Positions 22,425 to 36,184 of a stretch of DNA of 64,000 nt are shown in pieces. This DNA is from Pogostemon cablin. Taxonomy: Eukaryota > Streptophyta > Magnoliopsida > Lamiales > Lamiaceae. Under the pieces are notes generated by a model. That model ran no database searches. It was not told the DNA's origin and saw nothing but the letters and a program-made list of their open reading frames with translations. The translations under genes and the position numbers were made by a program. Position 1 is the stretch's first letter; each line of letters begins with the position of its first letter. Where the stretch lies: NCBI GenBank assembly GCA_023678885.1, contig JAHCLQ010000881.1, positions 62,001 to 126,000 of the forward strand, read 5' to 3'.

Positions 22425-25400
22425 CCTTCATTTTGATGCATATTTACTTCATTACTATAAACATTTCCTTCGTTTCGATGCATATTTACTTCATTTTGAT
22501 GCATATATACCTCATTTTGATCAACATTTCCTTCATTTCGATGCATATTTCTTTCGTTTTGATGCGCATTTACTTCATTTTCATGTTCATTTTCTCGTTT
22601 CGATGGATATTTACTTCATTTTGATTCAAATTTTGATGCATATTTTCTTTGTTTCGATTGATATTTACTTCAATTTGATGCATATTTACTAAATTACGAT
22701 CAATATTTTCTTCGTTTCGATGCATTTTTACTTTATTTTGATGGATATTTACTTTATTACGATCAACATTTCCTTTGTTTCGATGTATATTTACTTCATT
22801 ATGATGCATTTACCTCATTATGATCAACATTTCCTTCGTTTCGATTCATATTTCTTTGATTCATATTTTTCATCGTTTCGATGCATATTTACTTTTTTTT
22901 GATGGATATTTACTTCATTACGATCAACATTTCCTTCGTTTTGATGCATATTTACTTCATTTCGATGCATATTTCCTTAATTTTGATGCATATTTACTTC
23001 ATAACGACCAATATTTTCTTCGTTTCGATGCATATTTCTTTTGTTTTGATGCACATTTACTTCTTTTTGATGCTCATTTTCTTGTTTCGATGCATATTTA
23101 CTTCATTTTGATTCAAATTTTGATGCATTTTTCTTTCGTTTCAATTGATATTTACTTCATTTTGATGCATATTTTCTTCATTTTGAAGCAGATTTACTTC
23201 ATTACGTTCAACATTTCCTTTGTTTTGATGCATATTTACTTAATTTCGATGCATATTTCCTTCATTTTGATGCATATTTACTTCATTACGATAAACATTT
23301 CCTTCATTTCGATGCATATTTACTTCATTTTTATGCATATTTACCTCATTATGATCAACATTTCCTTCGTTTCGATGCATATTTCTTTCGTTTTGATGCA
23401 CATTACTTCATTTTGATGTTCATTTTCTCGTTTTGATGCATATTTACTTCTTTTTGATTCAAATTTTGATGCATATTTACTTCATTTCGATGCATATTTT
23501 CTTCGTTTCGATTGATATTTACTTCATTTTGATGCATATTTACTAAATTACGATCGATATTTTCTTCGTTTCGATGCATTTTCACTTTATTTTGATGGAA
23601 ATTTACTTCATTACGATCAACATTTTCTTTGTTTCAATGTATATTTACTTCATTATGATGCATTTACCTCATTATGATCAACATTTCCTTCATTTCGATG
23701 CATATTTCTTTTGTTTTGATTCATATTTTTCTTCGTTTTGAAGCATATTTACTTTATTTTGATGGATATTTACTTCATTATAATCAACATTTCCTTCGTT
23801 TTGATGCATATTTACTTCATTTCGATGCATATTTCCTTAATTTTGATGCATATTTACTTCATAAAGACCAATATTTCCTTCGTTTCGATGCATATTTACT
23901 TCATTTTGATGCATTTACCTCATTATAATCAACATTTCCTTCGTTTCGATGCATATTTCTTTTGTTTTGATGCACATTTACTTCATTTTGATGCTCATTT
24001 TCTTGTTTCGATGCATATTTATTTCATTTTGATTCAAATTTTGATGCATTTTTCTTTCGTTTCAATTGATATTTACTTCATTTTGATGCATATTTCCTTC
24101 TTTTTTATGCAGATTTACTTCATTACGTTCAGCATTTCCTTTGTTTTGATGCATATTTTCTTCATTTTGATGCATATTTACTTTATTACGATCAATATTT
24201 TCTTCATTTCGATGTATATTTACTTCATTTTGATGCATATTTAGGTCATTACGATCAACATTTCCTTAGTTTTGATGCTTATTTACATCATTTTGATGCA
24301 TATTTACCTCATTAAGATCTGCATTTCCTTCGTTTCGACGCATATCTCTTTCGTTTCGATGAAAATTTACTTCATTTTGATGCATATATACTTCATTACG
24401 ATCAACATTTCCTTCGTTTCGATGCATATTTACTTCATATTTTTCATAATTACTTCATTCAGATCAACATTTTCATCGTTTCGATACATATTTACTTTAT
24501 TTTGATGCATATTTACTTCACTACGATCAACATTTCCTTTGTTTCGATGTATGTTTCATTCATTCTGATGCATATTTTTTCCATTACGATCAACATTTTC
24601 TTCGATTCGATTCATATATCCATCATTTTAATGCATATTTCCTTCATTTCGTTGTATATAATTACTTAATTTTGATGAATATTTACTTCATTTCTATGCA
24701 TATTTTTCTTCATTTTAAAGCATATTTACTTCATTACGATCAACATTTTCTTCGTTTCAATGCATATTTACTTCATTTTTATGCATGTTTACCTTATTAT
24801 GATCAACATTTCTTTCTTTTCGATGCATATTTCTTTCCTTTTGATGCATATTTACTTCATTACGATCAATATTTTCTTCATTTCGATGTATATTTACTTC
24901 ATTTTGATGCATATTTACTTCATTACGACCAACATTTCCTTCGTTTCAATGCATATTTACTTTATTTTGATGCATATTTACCTCATTACGATCAACATTT
25001 CCTTCGTTTTGATGCATATTTCTTTTGTTTTGATGCATATTTACATCATTTTGATGCTCATTTTCTTGTTTCGATGAATATTTACTTCTTTTTTATTCAA
25101 ATTTTGATGCATTTTTCTTTTGTTTCAATTGATATTTACTTTATTTTGATGTATATTTCCTTCATTTTGATGCAGATTTACTCCATTACGTTCAACATTT
25201 ATTTCGTTTTAATGTATATTTTCTTCATTTTGATGCATATTTAATTCATTACGATCAATATTTCCTTCGTTTCGATACATATTTTCTTCATTTTGATGTA
25301 TATTTACTTCATTACGATCAACATTTCCTTTGTTTCGTTGTATGTTTCCTTCATTCTGATGCATATTTACTTCATTACGATCAACATTTCCTTCGATTCG

Positions 25401-25947
25401 ATGCATATATCCATCATTTCGATGCATATTTCCTTCGTTTCGAAGTATATAATTACTTCATTTTGATGCATATTTACTTAATTTCGATACATATTTCCTT
25501 CATTTTGATGCATATTTACTTCATTACGATCAACATTTCCTTTGTTTTGATGCTTATTTAAATCATTTTGATGCATATTTACCTCATTAAGATCTACATT
25601 TCCTTCGTTTCGAAGCATATTTCTTTCATTTCGATAAATATTTACTTCATTTAGATGCATATTTACTTCATTGCGATCAACATTTCCTTCGTTTCGATGC
25701 ATATTTACTTCATTTTGTTGCATAATTACTTCATTCAGATCAACATTTTCATCGTTTTGATACATATTTACTTTATTTTGATGCATATTTACTTCACTAT
25801 GATCAACATTTCCTCTGTTTCGTTGTATGTTTCCTTCATTCTGATGCATATTTACTTCATTAAGATCAACATTTCCATCGATTCGATGCATATATCCATC
25901 ATTTCGATGCATATTTCCTTCGTTTCGATGTATATAATTACTTCATT

Positions 25948-28836
25948 TTGATGCATATTTACTTAATTTCGATGCATTTTTCCTTCATTTTGATGCATAT
26001 TTACTTCATTACGATAAACATTTCCTTCATTTCGATGCATATTTACTTCATTTTTATGCATATTTACCTCATTATGATCAACATTTCCTTCGTTTTGATG
26101 CATATTTCTTTCGTTTTGATGCACATTACTTCATTTTGATGTTCATTTTCTCATTTCGATGCATATTTACTTCTTTTTGATTCAAATTTTGATGCATATT
26201 TACTTCATTTCGATGCATATTTTCTTCGTTTCGATTGATATTTATTTCATTTTGATGCATATTTACTAAATTACGATCGATATTTTCTTCGTTTCGATGC
26301 ATTTTCACTTTATTTTGATGGATATTTACTTCATTACGATCAACATTTTCTTTGTTTCGATGTATATTTACTTCATTATGATGCATTTACCTCATTATGA
26401 TCAACATTTCCTTCATTTCGATGCATATTTCTTTTGTTTTGATTCATATTTTTCTTCCTTTCGAAGCATATTTACTTTATTTTGATGGATATTTACTTCA
26501 TTATGATCAACATTTCCTTCATTTTGATGCATATTTAATTCATTTCGATGCATATTTCCTTAATTTTGATGCATATTTACTTCATAACGACCAATATTTC
26601 TTTCGTTTCGATGCATATTTACTTCATTTTGATGCATTTACCTCATTATAATCAATATTTCCTTCGTTTCGATGCATATTTCTTTTGTTTTGATGCACAT
26701 TTACTTCATTTTGATGCTCATTTTCTTGTTTCGATGCATATTTACTTCATTTTGATTCAAATTTTGATGCATTTTTCTTTCGTTTCAATTGATATTTACT
26801 TCATTTTGATGCATATTTCCTTCTTTTTGATGCAGATTTATTTCATTACGTTTAACATTTCCTTTGTTTTGATGCATATTTTCTTCATTTTGATGCATAT
26901 TTACTTCATTACGATCAATATTTTCTTCATTTCGATGTATATTTACTTCATTTTGATGCATATTTAGGTCATTACGATCAACATTTCCTTAGTTTTGATG
27001 CTTATTTACATCATTTTGATGCATATTTACCTCATTAAGATATACATTTCCTTCGTTTCGATGCATATCTCTTTCGTTTCGATGAAAATTTACTTCATTT
27101 TGATGCATATATACTTCATTGCGATCAACATATCCTTCGTTTCGATGCATATTTACTTCATATTTTTCATAATTACTTCATTCAGATCAACATTTTCATC
27201 GTTTCGATACATATTTACTTTATTTTGATGCATATTTACTTCACTACGATCAACATTTCCTTTGTTTCGATGTATGTTTCATTCATTCTGATGCATATTT
27301 ACTCCATTACGATCAACATTTTCTTCGATTCGATTCATATATCTATCATTTTGATGCATATTTCCTTCATTTCGATGTATATAATTACTTCATTTTGATG
27401 CATATTTACTTCATTTCTATGCATATTTTCTTCATTTTAAAGCATATTTACTTCATTACGATCAATATTTTCTTCGTTTCAATGCATATTTACTTCATTT
27501 TGATGCATGTTTACCTTATTATGATCAACATTTCTTTCTTTTCGATGCATATTTCTTTCGTTTTGATGCATATTTACTTCATTACGATCAATATTTTCTT
27601 CATTTCGATGTATATTTACTTCATTTTGATGCATATTTACTTCATTATGATCAACATTTCATTCGTGTCGATGCATATTTCTTTTGTTTTGATGCACATT
27701 TACTTCATTTTGATGCTAATTTTCTTGTTTCGATGAATATTTACTTCTTTTTGATTCAAATTTTGATGCATTTTTCTTTCGTTTCAATTGATATTTACTT
27801 TATTTTGATGTATATTTCCTTCATTTTGATGCAGATTTACTCCATTACGTTCAACATTTCCTTCGTTTTAATGTATATTTTCTTCATTTTGATGCATATT
27901 TAATTCATTACGATCAATATTTCCTTCGTTTCGATACATATTTTCTTCATTTTGATGTATATTTACTTCATTACGATCAACATTTCCTTCGTTTTGATGC
28001 TTATTTACATCATTTTGATGCAAATTTACCTCATTAAGATCTACATTTCCTTCGTTTTGAATCATATTTCTTTCATTTCGATAAATATTTACTTCGTTTC
28101 GATGCATATTTATTTCATTTTGTTGCATAATTACTTCATTCAGATAAACATTTTCATCGTTTCGATACATATTCACTTTATTGTGATGCATATTTACTTC
28201 ACTATGATCAACATTTATTTTGTTTCGTTGTATGTTTCCTTCATTCTATGCATATTTACTTCATTACGATCAACATTTCCTTCGATTCGATGCATTTATC
28301 CATCATTTCGATGCATATTTCCTTCGTTTCGAAGTATATAATTACTTCATTTTGATGCATATTTACTTAATTTCGATACATATTTCCTTCATTTTGATGC
28401 ATATTTACTTCATTACGAACAACATTTCCTTCGTTTTGATGCTTATTTAAATCATTTTGATGCATATTTACCTCATTAAGATCTACATTTCCTTCGTTTC
28501 GAAGCATATTTCTTTCATTTCGATAAATATTTACTTCATTTAGATGCATATTTACTTCATTGCGATCAACATTTCCTTCGTTTCGATGCATATTTACTTC
28601 ATTTTGTTGTATAATTACTTCATTCAGATCAACATTTTCATCGTTTTGATACATATTTACTTTATTTTGATGCATATTTACTTCACTATGATCAACATTT
28701 CCTCTGTTTCGTTGTATGTTTCCTTCATTCTGATGCATATTTACTTCATTAAGATCAACATTTCCATCGATTCGATGCATATATCCATCATTTCGATGCA
28801 TATTTCCTTCGTTTCGATGTATATAATTACTTCATT
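25948..28836. repeat. 2889-bp higher-order satellite repeat, reference copy
   Basis: First full copy of the long period. The next copy starts exactly 2889 bp downstream (28837), and most internal landmarks are offset by 2889. It is about 137.6 monomer lengths, so the copy includes partial monomers. Confidence 0.9.
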
Positions 28837-31725
28837 TTGATGCATATTTACTTAATTTCGATGCATTTTTCCTTCATTTTGATGCATATTTACTTCATTA
28901 CGATAAACATTTCCTTCATTTTGATGCATATTTACTTCATTTTTATGCATATTTACCTCATTATGATCAACATTTCCTTCGTTTTGATGCATATTTCTTT
29001 CGTTTTGATGCACATTACTTCATTTTGATGTTCATTTTCTCATTTCGATGCATATTTACTTCTTTTTGATTCAAATTTTGATGCATATTTATTTCATTTC
29101 GATGCATATTTTCTTCGTTTCGATTGATATTTACTTCATTTTGATGCATATTTACTAAATTACGATCGATATTTTCTTCGTTTCGATGCATTTTCACTTT
29201 ATTTTGATGGATATTTACTTCATTACGATCAACATTTTCTTTGTTTCGATGTATATTTACTTCATTATGATGCATTTACCTCATTATGATCAACATTTCC
29301 TTCATTTCGATGCATATTTCTTTTGTTTTGATTCATATTTTTCTTCCTTTCGAAGCATATTTAATTTATGTTGATGGATATTTACTTCATTATGATCAAC
29401 ATTTCCTTCATTTTGATGCATATTTACTTCATTTCGATGCATATTTCCTTAATTTTGATGCATATTTACTTCATAACGACCAATATTTCTTTCGTTTCGA
29501 TGCATATTTACTTCATTTTGATGCATTTACCTCATTATAATCAATATTTCCTTCATTTCGATGCATATTTCTTTTGTTTTGATGCACATTTACTTCATTT
29601 TGATGCTCATTTTCTTGTTTCGATGCATATTTACTTCATTTTGATTCAAATTTTGATGCATTTTTCTTTCGTTTCAATTGATATTTACTTCATTTTGATG
29701 CATATTTCCTTCTTTTTGATGCAGATTTATTTCATTACGTTCAACATTTCCTTTGTTTTGATGCATATTTTCTTCATTTTGATGCATATTTACTTCATTA
29801 CGATCAATATTTTCTTCATTTCGATGTATATTTACTTCATTTTGATGCATATTTAGGTCATTTCGATCAACATTTCCTTAGTTTTGATGCTTATTTACAT
29901 CATTTTGTTGCATATTTACCTCATTAAGATCTACATTTCCTTCGTTTCGATGCATATCTCTTTCGTTTCGATGAAAATTTACTTCATTTTGATGCATATA
30001 TACTTCATTGCGATCAACATTTCCTTCGTTTCGATGCATATTTACTTCATATTTTTCATAATTACTTCATTCAGATCAACATTTTCATCGTTTCGATACA
30101 TATTTACTTTATTTTGATGCATATTTACTTCACTACGATCAACATTTCCTTTGTTTCGATGTATGTTTCATTCATTCTGATGCATATTTACTCCATTACG
30201 ATCAACATTTTCTTCGATTCGATTCATATATCTATCATTTTGATGCATATTTCCTTCATTTCGATGTATATAATTACTTCATTTTGATGCATATTTACTT
30301 CATTTCTATGCATATTTTCTTCATTTTAAAGCATATTTACTTCATTACGATCAATATTTTCTTCGTTTCAATGCATATTTACTTCATTTTGATGCATGTT
30401 TACCTTATTATGATCAACATTTCTTTCTTTTCGATGCATATTTCTTTCGTTTTGATGCATATTTACTTCATTACGATCAATATTTTCTTCATTTCGATGT
30501 ATATTTACTTCATTTTGATGCATATTTACTTCATTATGATCAACATTTCCTTCGTTTCGATGCATATTTCTTTTGTTTTGATGCACATTTACTTCATTTT
30601 GATGCTCATTTTCTTGTTTCGATGAATATTTACTTCTTTTTGATTCAAATTTTGATGCATTTTTCTTTCGTTTCAATTGATATTTACTTTATTTTGATGT
30701 ATATTTCCTTCATTTTGATGCAGATTTACTCCATTACGTTCAACATTTCCTTCGTTTTAATGTATATTTTCTTCATTTTGATGCATATTTAATTCATTAC
30801 GATCAATATTTCCTTCGTTTCGATACATATTTTCTTCATTTTGATGTATATTTACTTCATTACGATCAACATTTCCTTCGTTTTGATGCTTATTTACATC
30901 ATTTTGATGCATATTTACCTCATTAAGATCTACATTTCCTTCGTTTTGAATCATATTTCTTTCATTTCGATAAATATTTACTTCGTTTCAATGCATATTT
31001 ATTTCATTTTGTTGCATAATTACTTCATTCAGATAAACATTTTCATCGTTTCGATACATATTCACTTTATTTTGATGCATATTTACTTCACTATGATCAA
31101 CATTTACTTTGTTTCGTTGTATGTTTCCTTCATTCTATGCATATTTACTTCATTACGATCAACATTTCCTTCGATTCGATGCATATATCCATCATTTCGA
31201 TGCATATTTCCTTCGTTTCGAAGTATATAATTACTTCATTTTGATGCATATTTACTTAATTTCGATACATATTTCCTTCATTTTGATGCATATTTACTTC
31301 ATTACGAACAACATTTCCTTCGTTTTGATGCTTATTTAAATCATTTTGATGCATATTTACCTCATTAAGATCTACATTTCCTTCGTTTCGAAGCATATTT
31401 CTTTCATTTCGATAAATATTTACTTCATTTAGATGCATATTTACTTCATTGCGATCAACATTTCCTTCGTTTCGATGCATATTTACTTCATTTTGTTGCA
31501 TAATTACTTCATTCAGATCAACATTTTCATCGTTTTGATACATATTTACTCTATTTTGATGCATATTTACTTCACTATGATCAACATTTCCTCTGTTTCG
31601 TTGTATGTTTCCTTCATTCTGATGCATATTTACTTCATTAAGATCAACATTTCCATCGATTCGATGCATATATCCATCATTTCGATGCATATTTCCTTCG
31701 TTTCGATGTATTTAATTACTTCATT
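28837..31725. repeat. 2889-bp higher-order satellite repeat, second full copy
   Basis: Same landmarks as 25948-28836 with scattered single-base changes. The following copy begins at 31726. Confidence 0.9.
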
Positions 31726-33799
31726 TTGATGCATATTTACTTAATTTCGATGCATTTTTCCTTCATTTTGATGCATATTTACTTCATTACGATAAACATT
31801 TCCTTCATTTCGATGCATATTTACTTCATTTTTATACATATTTACCTCATTATGATCAACATTTCCTTCGTTTTGATGCATATTTCTTTCGTTTTGATGC
31901 ACATTACTTCATTTTGATGTTCATTTTCTCATTTCGATGCATATTTACTTCTTTTTGATTCAAATTTTGATGCATATTTACTTCATTTCGATGCATATTT
32001 TCTTCGTTTCGATTGATATTTACTTTATTTTGATGCATATTTACTAAATTTCGATCGATATTTTCTTCGTTTCGATGCATTTTCACTTTATTTTGATGGA
32101 TATTTACTTCATTATGATCAACATTTTCTTTGTTTCGATGTATATTTACTTCATTATGATGCATTTACCTCATTATGATCAACATTTCCTTCATTTCGAT
32201 GCATATTTCTTTTGTTTTGATTCATATTTTTCTTCCTTTCGAAGCATATTTACTTTATTTTGATGGATATTTACTTCATTATGATCAACATTTCCTTCGT
32301 TTTGATGCATATTTACTTCATTTCGATGCATATTTCCTTAATTTTGATGCATATTTACTTCATAACGACCAATATTTCCTTCGTTGTCGATGCATATTTA
32401 CTTCATTTTGATGCATTTACCTCATTATAATCAATATTTCCTTCGTTTCGATGCATATTTCTTTTGTTTTGATGCACATTTACTTCATTTTGATGCTCAT
32501 TTTCTTGTTTCGATGCATATTTACTTCATTTTGATTCAAATTTTGATGCATTTTTCTTTCGTTTCAATTGATATTTACTTCATTTTGATGCATATTTCCT
32601 TCTTTTTGATGCAGATTTATTTCATTACGTTCAACATTTCCTTTGTTTTGATGCATATTTTCTTAATTTTGATGCATATTTACTTCATTACGATTAATAT
32701 TTTCTTCATTTCGATGTATATTTACTTCATTTTGACGCATATTTAGGTCATTACGATCAACATTTCCTTAGTTTTGATGCTTATTTACATCATTTTGATG
32801 CATATTTACCTCATTAAGATCTACATTTCCTTCGTTTCGATGCATATCTCTTTCGTTTCGATGAAAATTTACTTCATTTTGATGCATATATACTTCATTG
32901 CGATCAACATTTTCTTCGTTTCGATGTGTATTTACTTCATATTTTTCATAATTACTTCATTCAGATCAACATTTTCATCGTTTCGATACATATTTACTTT
33001 ATTTTGATGCATATTTACTTCACTACGATCAACATTTCCTTTGTTTCGATGTATGTTTCATTCATTCTGATGCATATTTACTCCATTACGATCAACATTA
33101 TCTTCGATTCGATTCATATATCTATCATTTTGATGCATATTTCCTTCATTTCGATGTATATAATTACTTCATTTTGATGCATATTTACTTCATTTCTATG
33201 CATATTTTCTTCATTTTAAAGCATATTTACTTCATTACGATCAATATTTTCTTCGTTTCAATGCATATTTACTTCATTTTGATGCATGTTTACCTTATTA
33301 TGATCAACATTTCTTTCTTTTCGATGCATATTTCTTTCGTTTAGATGCATATTTACTTCATTACGATCAATATTTTCTTCATTTCGATGTATATTTACTT
33401 CATTTTGATGCATATTTACTTCATTATGATCAACATTTCCTTCGTTTCGATGCATATTTAATTTATTTTGATGCATATTTACCTCATTACGATCAACATT
33501 TCCTTCGTTTTGATGCATATTTCTTTTGTTTTGATGCACATTTACTTCATTTTGATGCTCATTTTCTTGTTTCGATGAATATTTACTTCTTTTTTATTCA
33601 AATTTTGATGCATTTTTCTTTCGTTCAATTGATATTTACTTTATTTGATGTATATTTCCTTCATTTTGATGCAGATTTACTCCATTACGTTCAACATTTC
33701 CTTCGTTTTAATGTATATTTTCTTCATTTTGATGCATATTTAATTCATTATGATCAATATTTCCTTCGTTTCGATACATATTTTCTTCATTTTGATGTA

Positions 33800-33814
33800 T
33801 ATTTACTTCATTAC
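33800..33814. repeat. 15-bp direct repeat flanking element C, left
   Basis: TATTTACTTCATTAC directly before the 5' LTR, repeated at 43041-43055 directly after the 3' LTR. Joining the flanks through one copy gives the uninterrupted satellite seen at 27940-28010. Confidence 0.8.
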
Positions 33815-33986
33815 TATAATATCTTAGTTCAACAAGATTTTTTTTAGAAAGCCCAGAACCTATTTATTTATTTTTATAGCCCAAAAGGCCAGCCCAATTA
33901 AGCCCAACTAGATTTTTTTAGAAAGCTCAAACTTATTTATTTATTTATTTTGTGGCCCAAAGTTTCAGCCCACTTAAATGGCCTGA

Positions 33987-33993
33987 TATATAA
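33987..33993 (+). promoter_or_regulatory. TATA-like box of the element C 5' LTR
   Basis: TATATAA downstream of the U3 minisatellite and upstream of a GA-rich leader. The same box is at 40991-40997, 51726-51732 and 58730-58736. Promoter role inferred from position. Confidence 0.55.
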
Positions 33994-34142
33994 TTAGTAA
34001 GGCTAAAGTTAAAAAAAAAGAGAGAGAAGAACAGGAGAAGAAAAGCAAAAGAGGGGAAAGAAGAGAGGAAGAGGAGAAACCCTTGTTGATCAAATTCTCC
34101 CTTACAACCCTCATCCTAGGTGGTTTTTAAGTTGTTTTGAGG

Positions 34143-34622
34143 TAAGTGGTGTGTGAATTAAGCTTCCTTCTTCCATGATTTTGTAATTTTGTGGGGTTTT
34201 TCTTTTAGGTATGTGGGTAATTTGCAGACTGTTCGAACTGATTTTGACATAGCTATTGCCCTCGAAAGTTTGCAAACTTAATTTCTCTACGTAGCTGAAC
34301 TCGTTAGCTTTCCGTAGCCACTTGAAACGCCTCAATCCGATTATTCTACAATTAGTTATAATTTTTCTCGTAAACTGCCGCTAGCTGGAAAATTTCAGAA
34401 TTTTTATGTCGAATTCAAACTTATTTTCTATCGTTTCGTTTAGTTAATCTATTGAAACGGGTTATGTGGGATTGGGAACTGATGTTAAGGAGTTACATGC
34501 CATTTTTATTTAATATCGACTCGTTCGAACTCGATTAGGATTTGTTTTTAGCAATGAAAGGGATGTTAACGCTAATAGTTAGTTATATTTAATTTGTCTT
34601 TAATTGCTCATCTCCTTTCTAG
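34143..34622 (+). other. Possible intron inside the LTR leader
   Basis: GAG|GTAAGT to CTCCTTTCTAG, 480 bp. The same boundaries appear in the other LTRs of the family, including the divergent A copy. Splicing is unproven. Confidence 0.25.
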
Positions 34623-34970
34623 GTAAAGAACCATCGACGAAGGGCAAGGGACCGACTTCAGATTCCGGAGAGAGTTAATCACTTCCTTGTGAGTTGATAA
34701 TTCGGGAACGCCTTCTCTTATGGGAAGTGTGGACCCTCGATAAATGTGCATTTATTTTAGTTTTAGTTAATTGATAAGAAAATTATTTGGTATTATGTTA
34801 TGTGGTAAAGAGCCTGATTGACTCGATTGCTCTGGTTAGAGTCATGTTAGCCATTTTATGAGTATTATTGATTTCTGGTTATTCTTGTGTGCCAATTAAG
34901 ACTCTAACTTGAGTCGTTATTCATCTTTTGATGCACATGCATATGTATGCCTGGTACCAAGGTTAAGTAG

Positions 34971-35041
34971 CCCGAATTGGTCACGGTTCGGGTGAGTTGG
35001 AGCGACATTGATTAAGTAGCCCGAATTTGTCGCGGTTCGGG
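34971..35041 (+). repeat. Two small inverted repeats in the LTR
   Basis: CCCGAA at 34971-34976 pairs with TTCGGG at 34987-34992, and 35020-35025 pairs with 35036-35041. Each arm pair sits in a ~49-bp unit ending GGGTGAGTT(G/A)GAG; a third, weaker unit follows. Present in all LTRs of the family. Confidence 0.6.
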
Positions 35042-36043
35042 TGAGTTAGAGTGACAACCAAGTTGCCCGTGATTGGCAAACCTGGGTGAGTTAGATCTAA
35101 CGGGGCACCTGTCCATTTGCCAAATTCTGATACTCTAGAGGTTGATCGTTAGATGGATCAGTCTATTATAGGCTCAGTCAACGTCACCGGTGTGGGACAT
35201 GCATATCATATATGTTTATATGTTTGATCATTTCAAGTATTCACGTCGATATTGAATTGTGAACTTTAGCACTTGGCGTATTGAGAAAGAATATTAATGT
35301 GCATTTTATCTAGAGTAACGGTGACGGGCTTGGACTGTCTCTCGACGGAGAGCTCAGTTCGAGGAGGATATTGACTACCCACGCGTCTTTTATGTGATAA
35401 CATGTTGTTTGAACTAATTGTGTTATTCGTAAATGTGCACTACGGTTTTTATTTTCATTAATATGTATACTGAGTGAGAAATAGTTATTGTGGGACGAAA
35501 TGTGGGATTTTATGTTATGAACCGCGAGTGGAATACATGCTTCGTATAAGGGTCGGGGTGACCGGCTTATCACCTCATTGAGCTAGTGGTTTTGCTCACC
35601 CCCATCATTCTTTCCTTTTCAGGCTGTTGATATCGTTTTGGTTGGAGGTTTTCCTATCGTTTGCTCGTCATCCAATCCGTGTTTTGGGTACTTTCTCTTT
35701 TATGTAAATTGACGGATTCATTGGCGAGATTGTATAGTTTATATTTGGTGACCCCCTTGATGTTCTTATTGTACCTTCGCGATGTTATATCGTTCATGTA
35801 TATTTTCTTTAAACTAAGTTACACTGTTGTATTTTGTACCTTTGTAAATCCTTGTTGATACTTTTTGAGATGATGTCCTCGGGTTGTACCCGTTGTTATC
35901 AGTTGTTCAGCTCTACAGGTACTTGATAGCAAGCCTTACGTTTTTTATAAACTTTGTGGAGTGGAGTGCACCCATTCTGCGAAATTTATGGTTAACGTGG
36001 CGGTTGTCGCGTTCTGTCTGGGGTCGGGGCGTGACAACTTTCT

Positions 36044-36055
36044 TGGTATCAGAGC
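36044..36055 (+). promoter_or_regulatory. Element C primer-binding site (initiator tRNA-Met)
   Basis: TGGTATCAGAGC, seven bases after the LTR end. Followed by a 130-bp leader with CCTAAG|GTATTG (about 36126) and TTCCTTTCAG (36179), another pair of splice-like words, before the gag ATG at 36185. Confidence 0.94.
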
Positions 36056-36184
36056 CTGGTTTTATGATTCTCAATCTTTTTGTGTCAAGCCAATGAGTCC
36101 AACTTTGTTTCTATATCATCCTAAGGTATTGTATTGCCTTGACATTGACCTTGTATTTTCTTTCCTTTCTTCCTTTCAGTCATT

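Larger units (their letters stand above)
22420..33814. repeat. 21-bp satellite array, third block, with 2889-bp higher-order repeats
   Basis: 11.4 kb of the same satellite. Higher-order copies start at a recognisable variant (ATGCATATTTACTTAATTTC): about 23228 (2720 bp, partly shortened), 25948 (2889 bp), 28837 (2889 bp) and 31726 (cut at 33814 by element C). Landmarks such as a monomer-breaking word TATATAATTACTTC and a shortened GCACATTACTTC recur once per copy. 22420-23227 is a less regular variant. No gene seen. Confidence 0.95.
33815..36036 (+). repeat. Element C 5' LTR
   Basis: 2222 bp, TATAATATC to GTGACA. Features: a U3 minisatellite (about 33835-33960, two units), TATATAA at 33987-33993, a GA-rich stretch 34010-34080, a strong 5' splice-like GAG|GTAAGT at 34143, CTTTCTAG ending at 34622, paired CCCGAA/TTCGGG arms near 34971-35041, and TTCTTTCCTTTTCAG ending at 35622. 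No coding region. Confidence 0.93.

Noticed and set aside
25948..28836. CRISPR-like array of short repeats
   Set aside because: Repeats are contiguous, without unique spacers, in plant DNA with no cas genes. It is a satellite.
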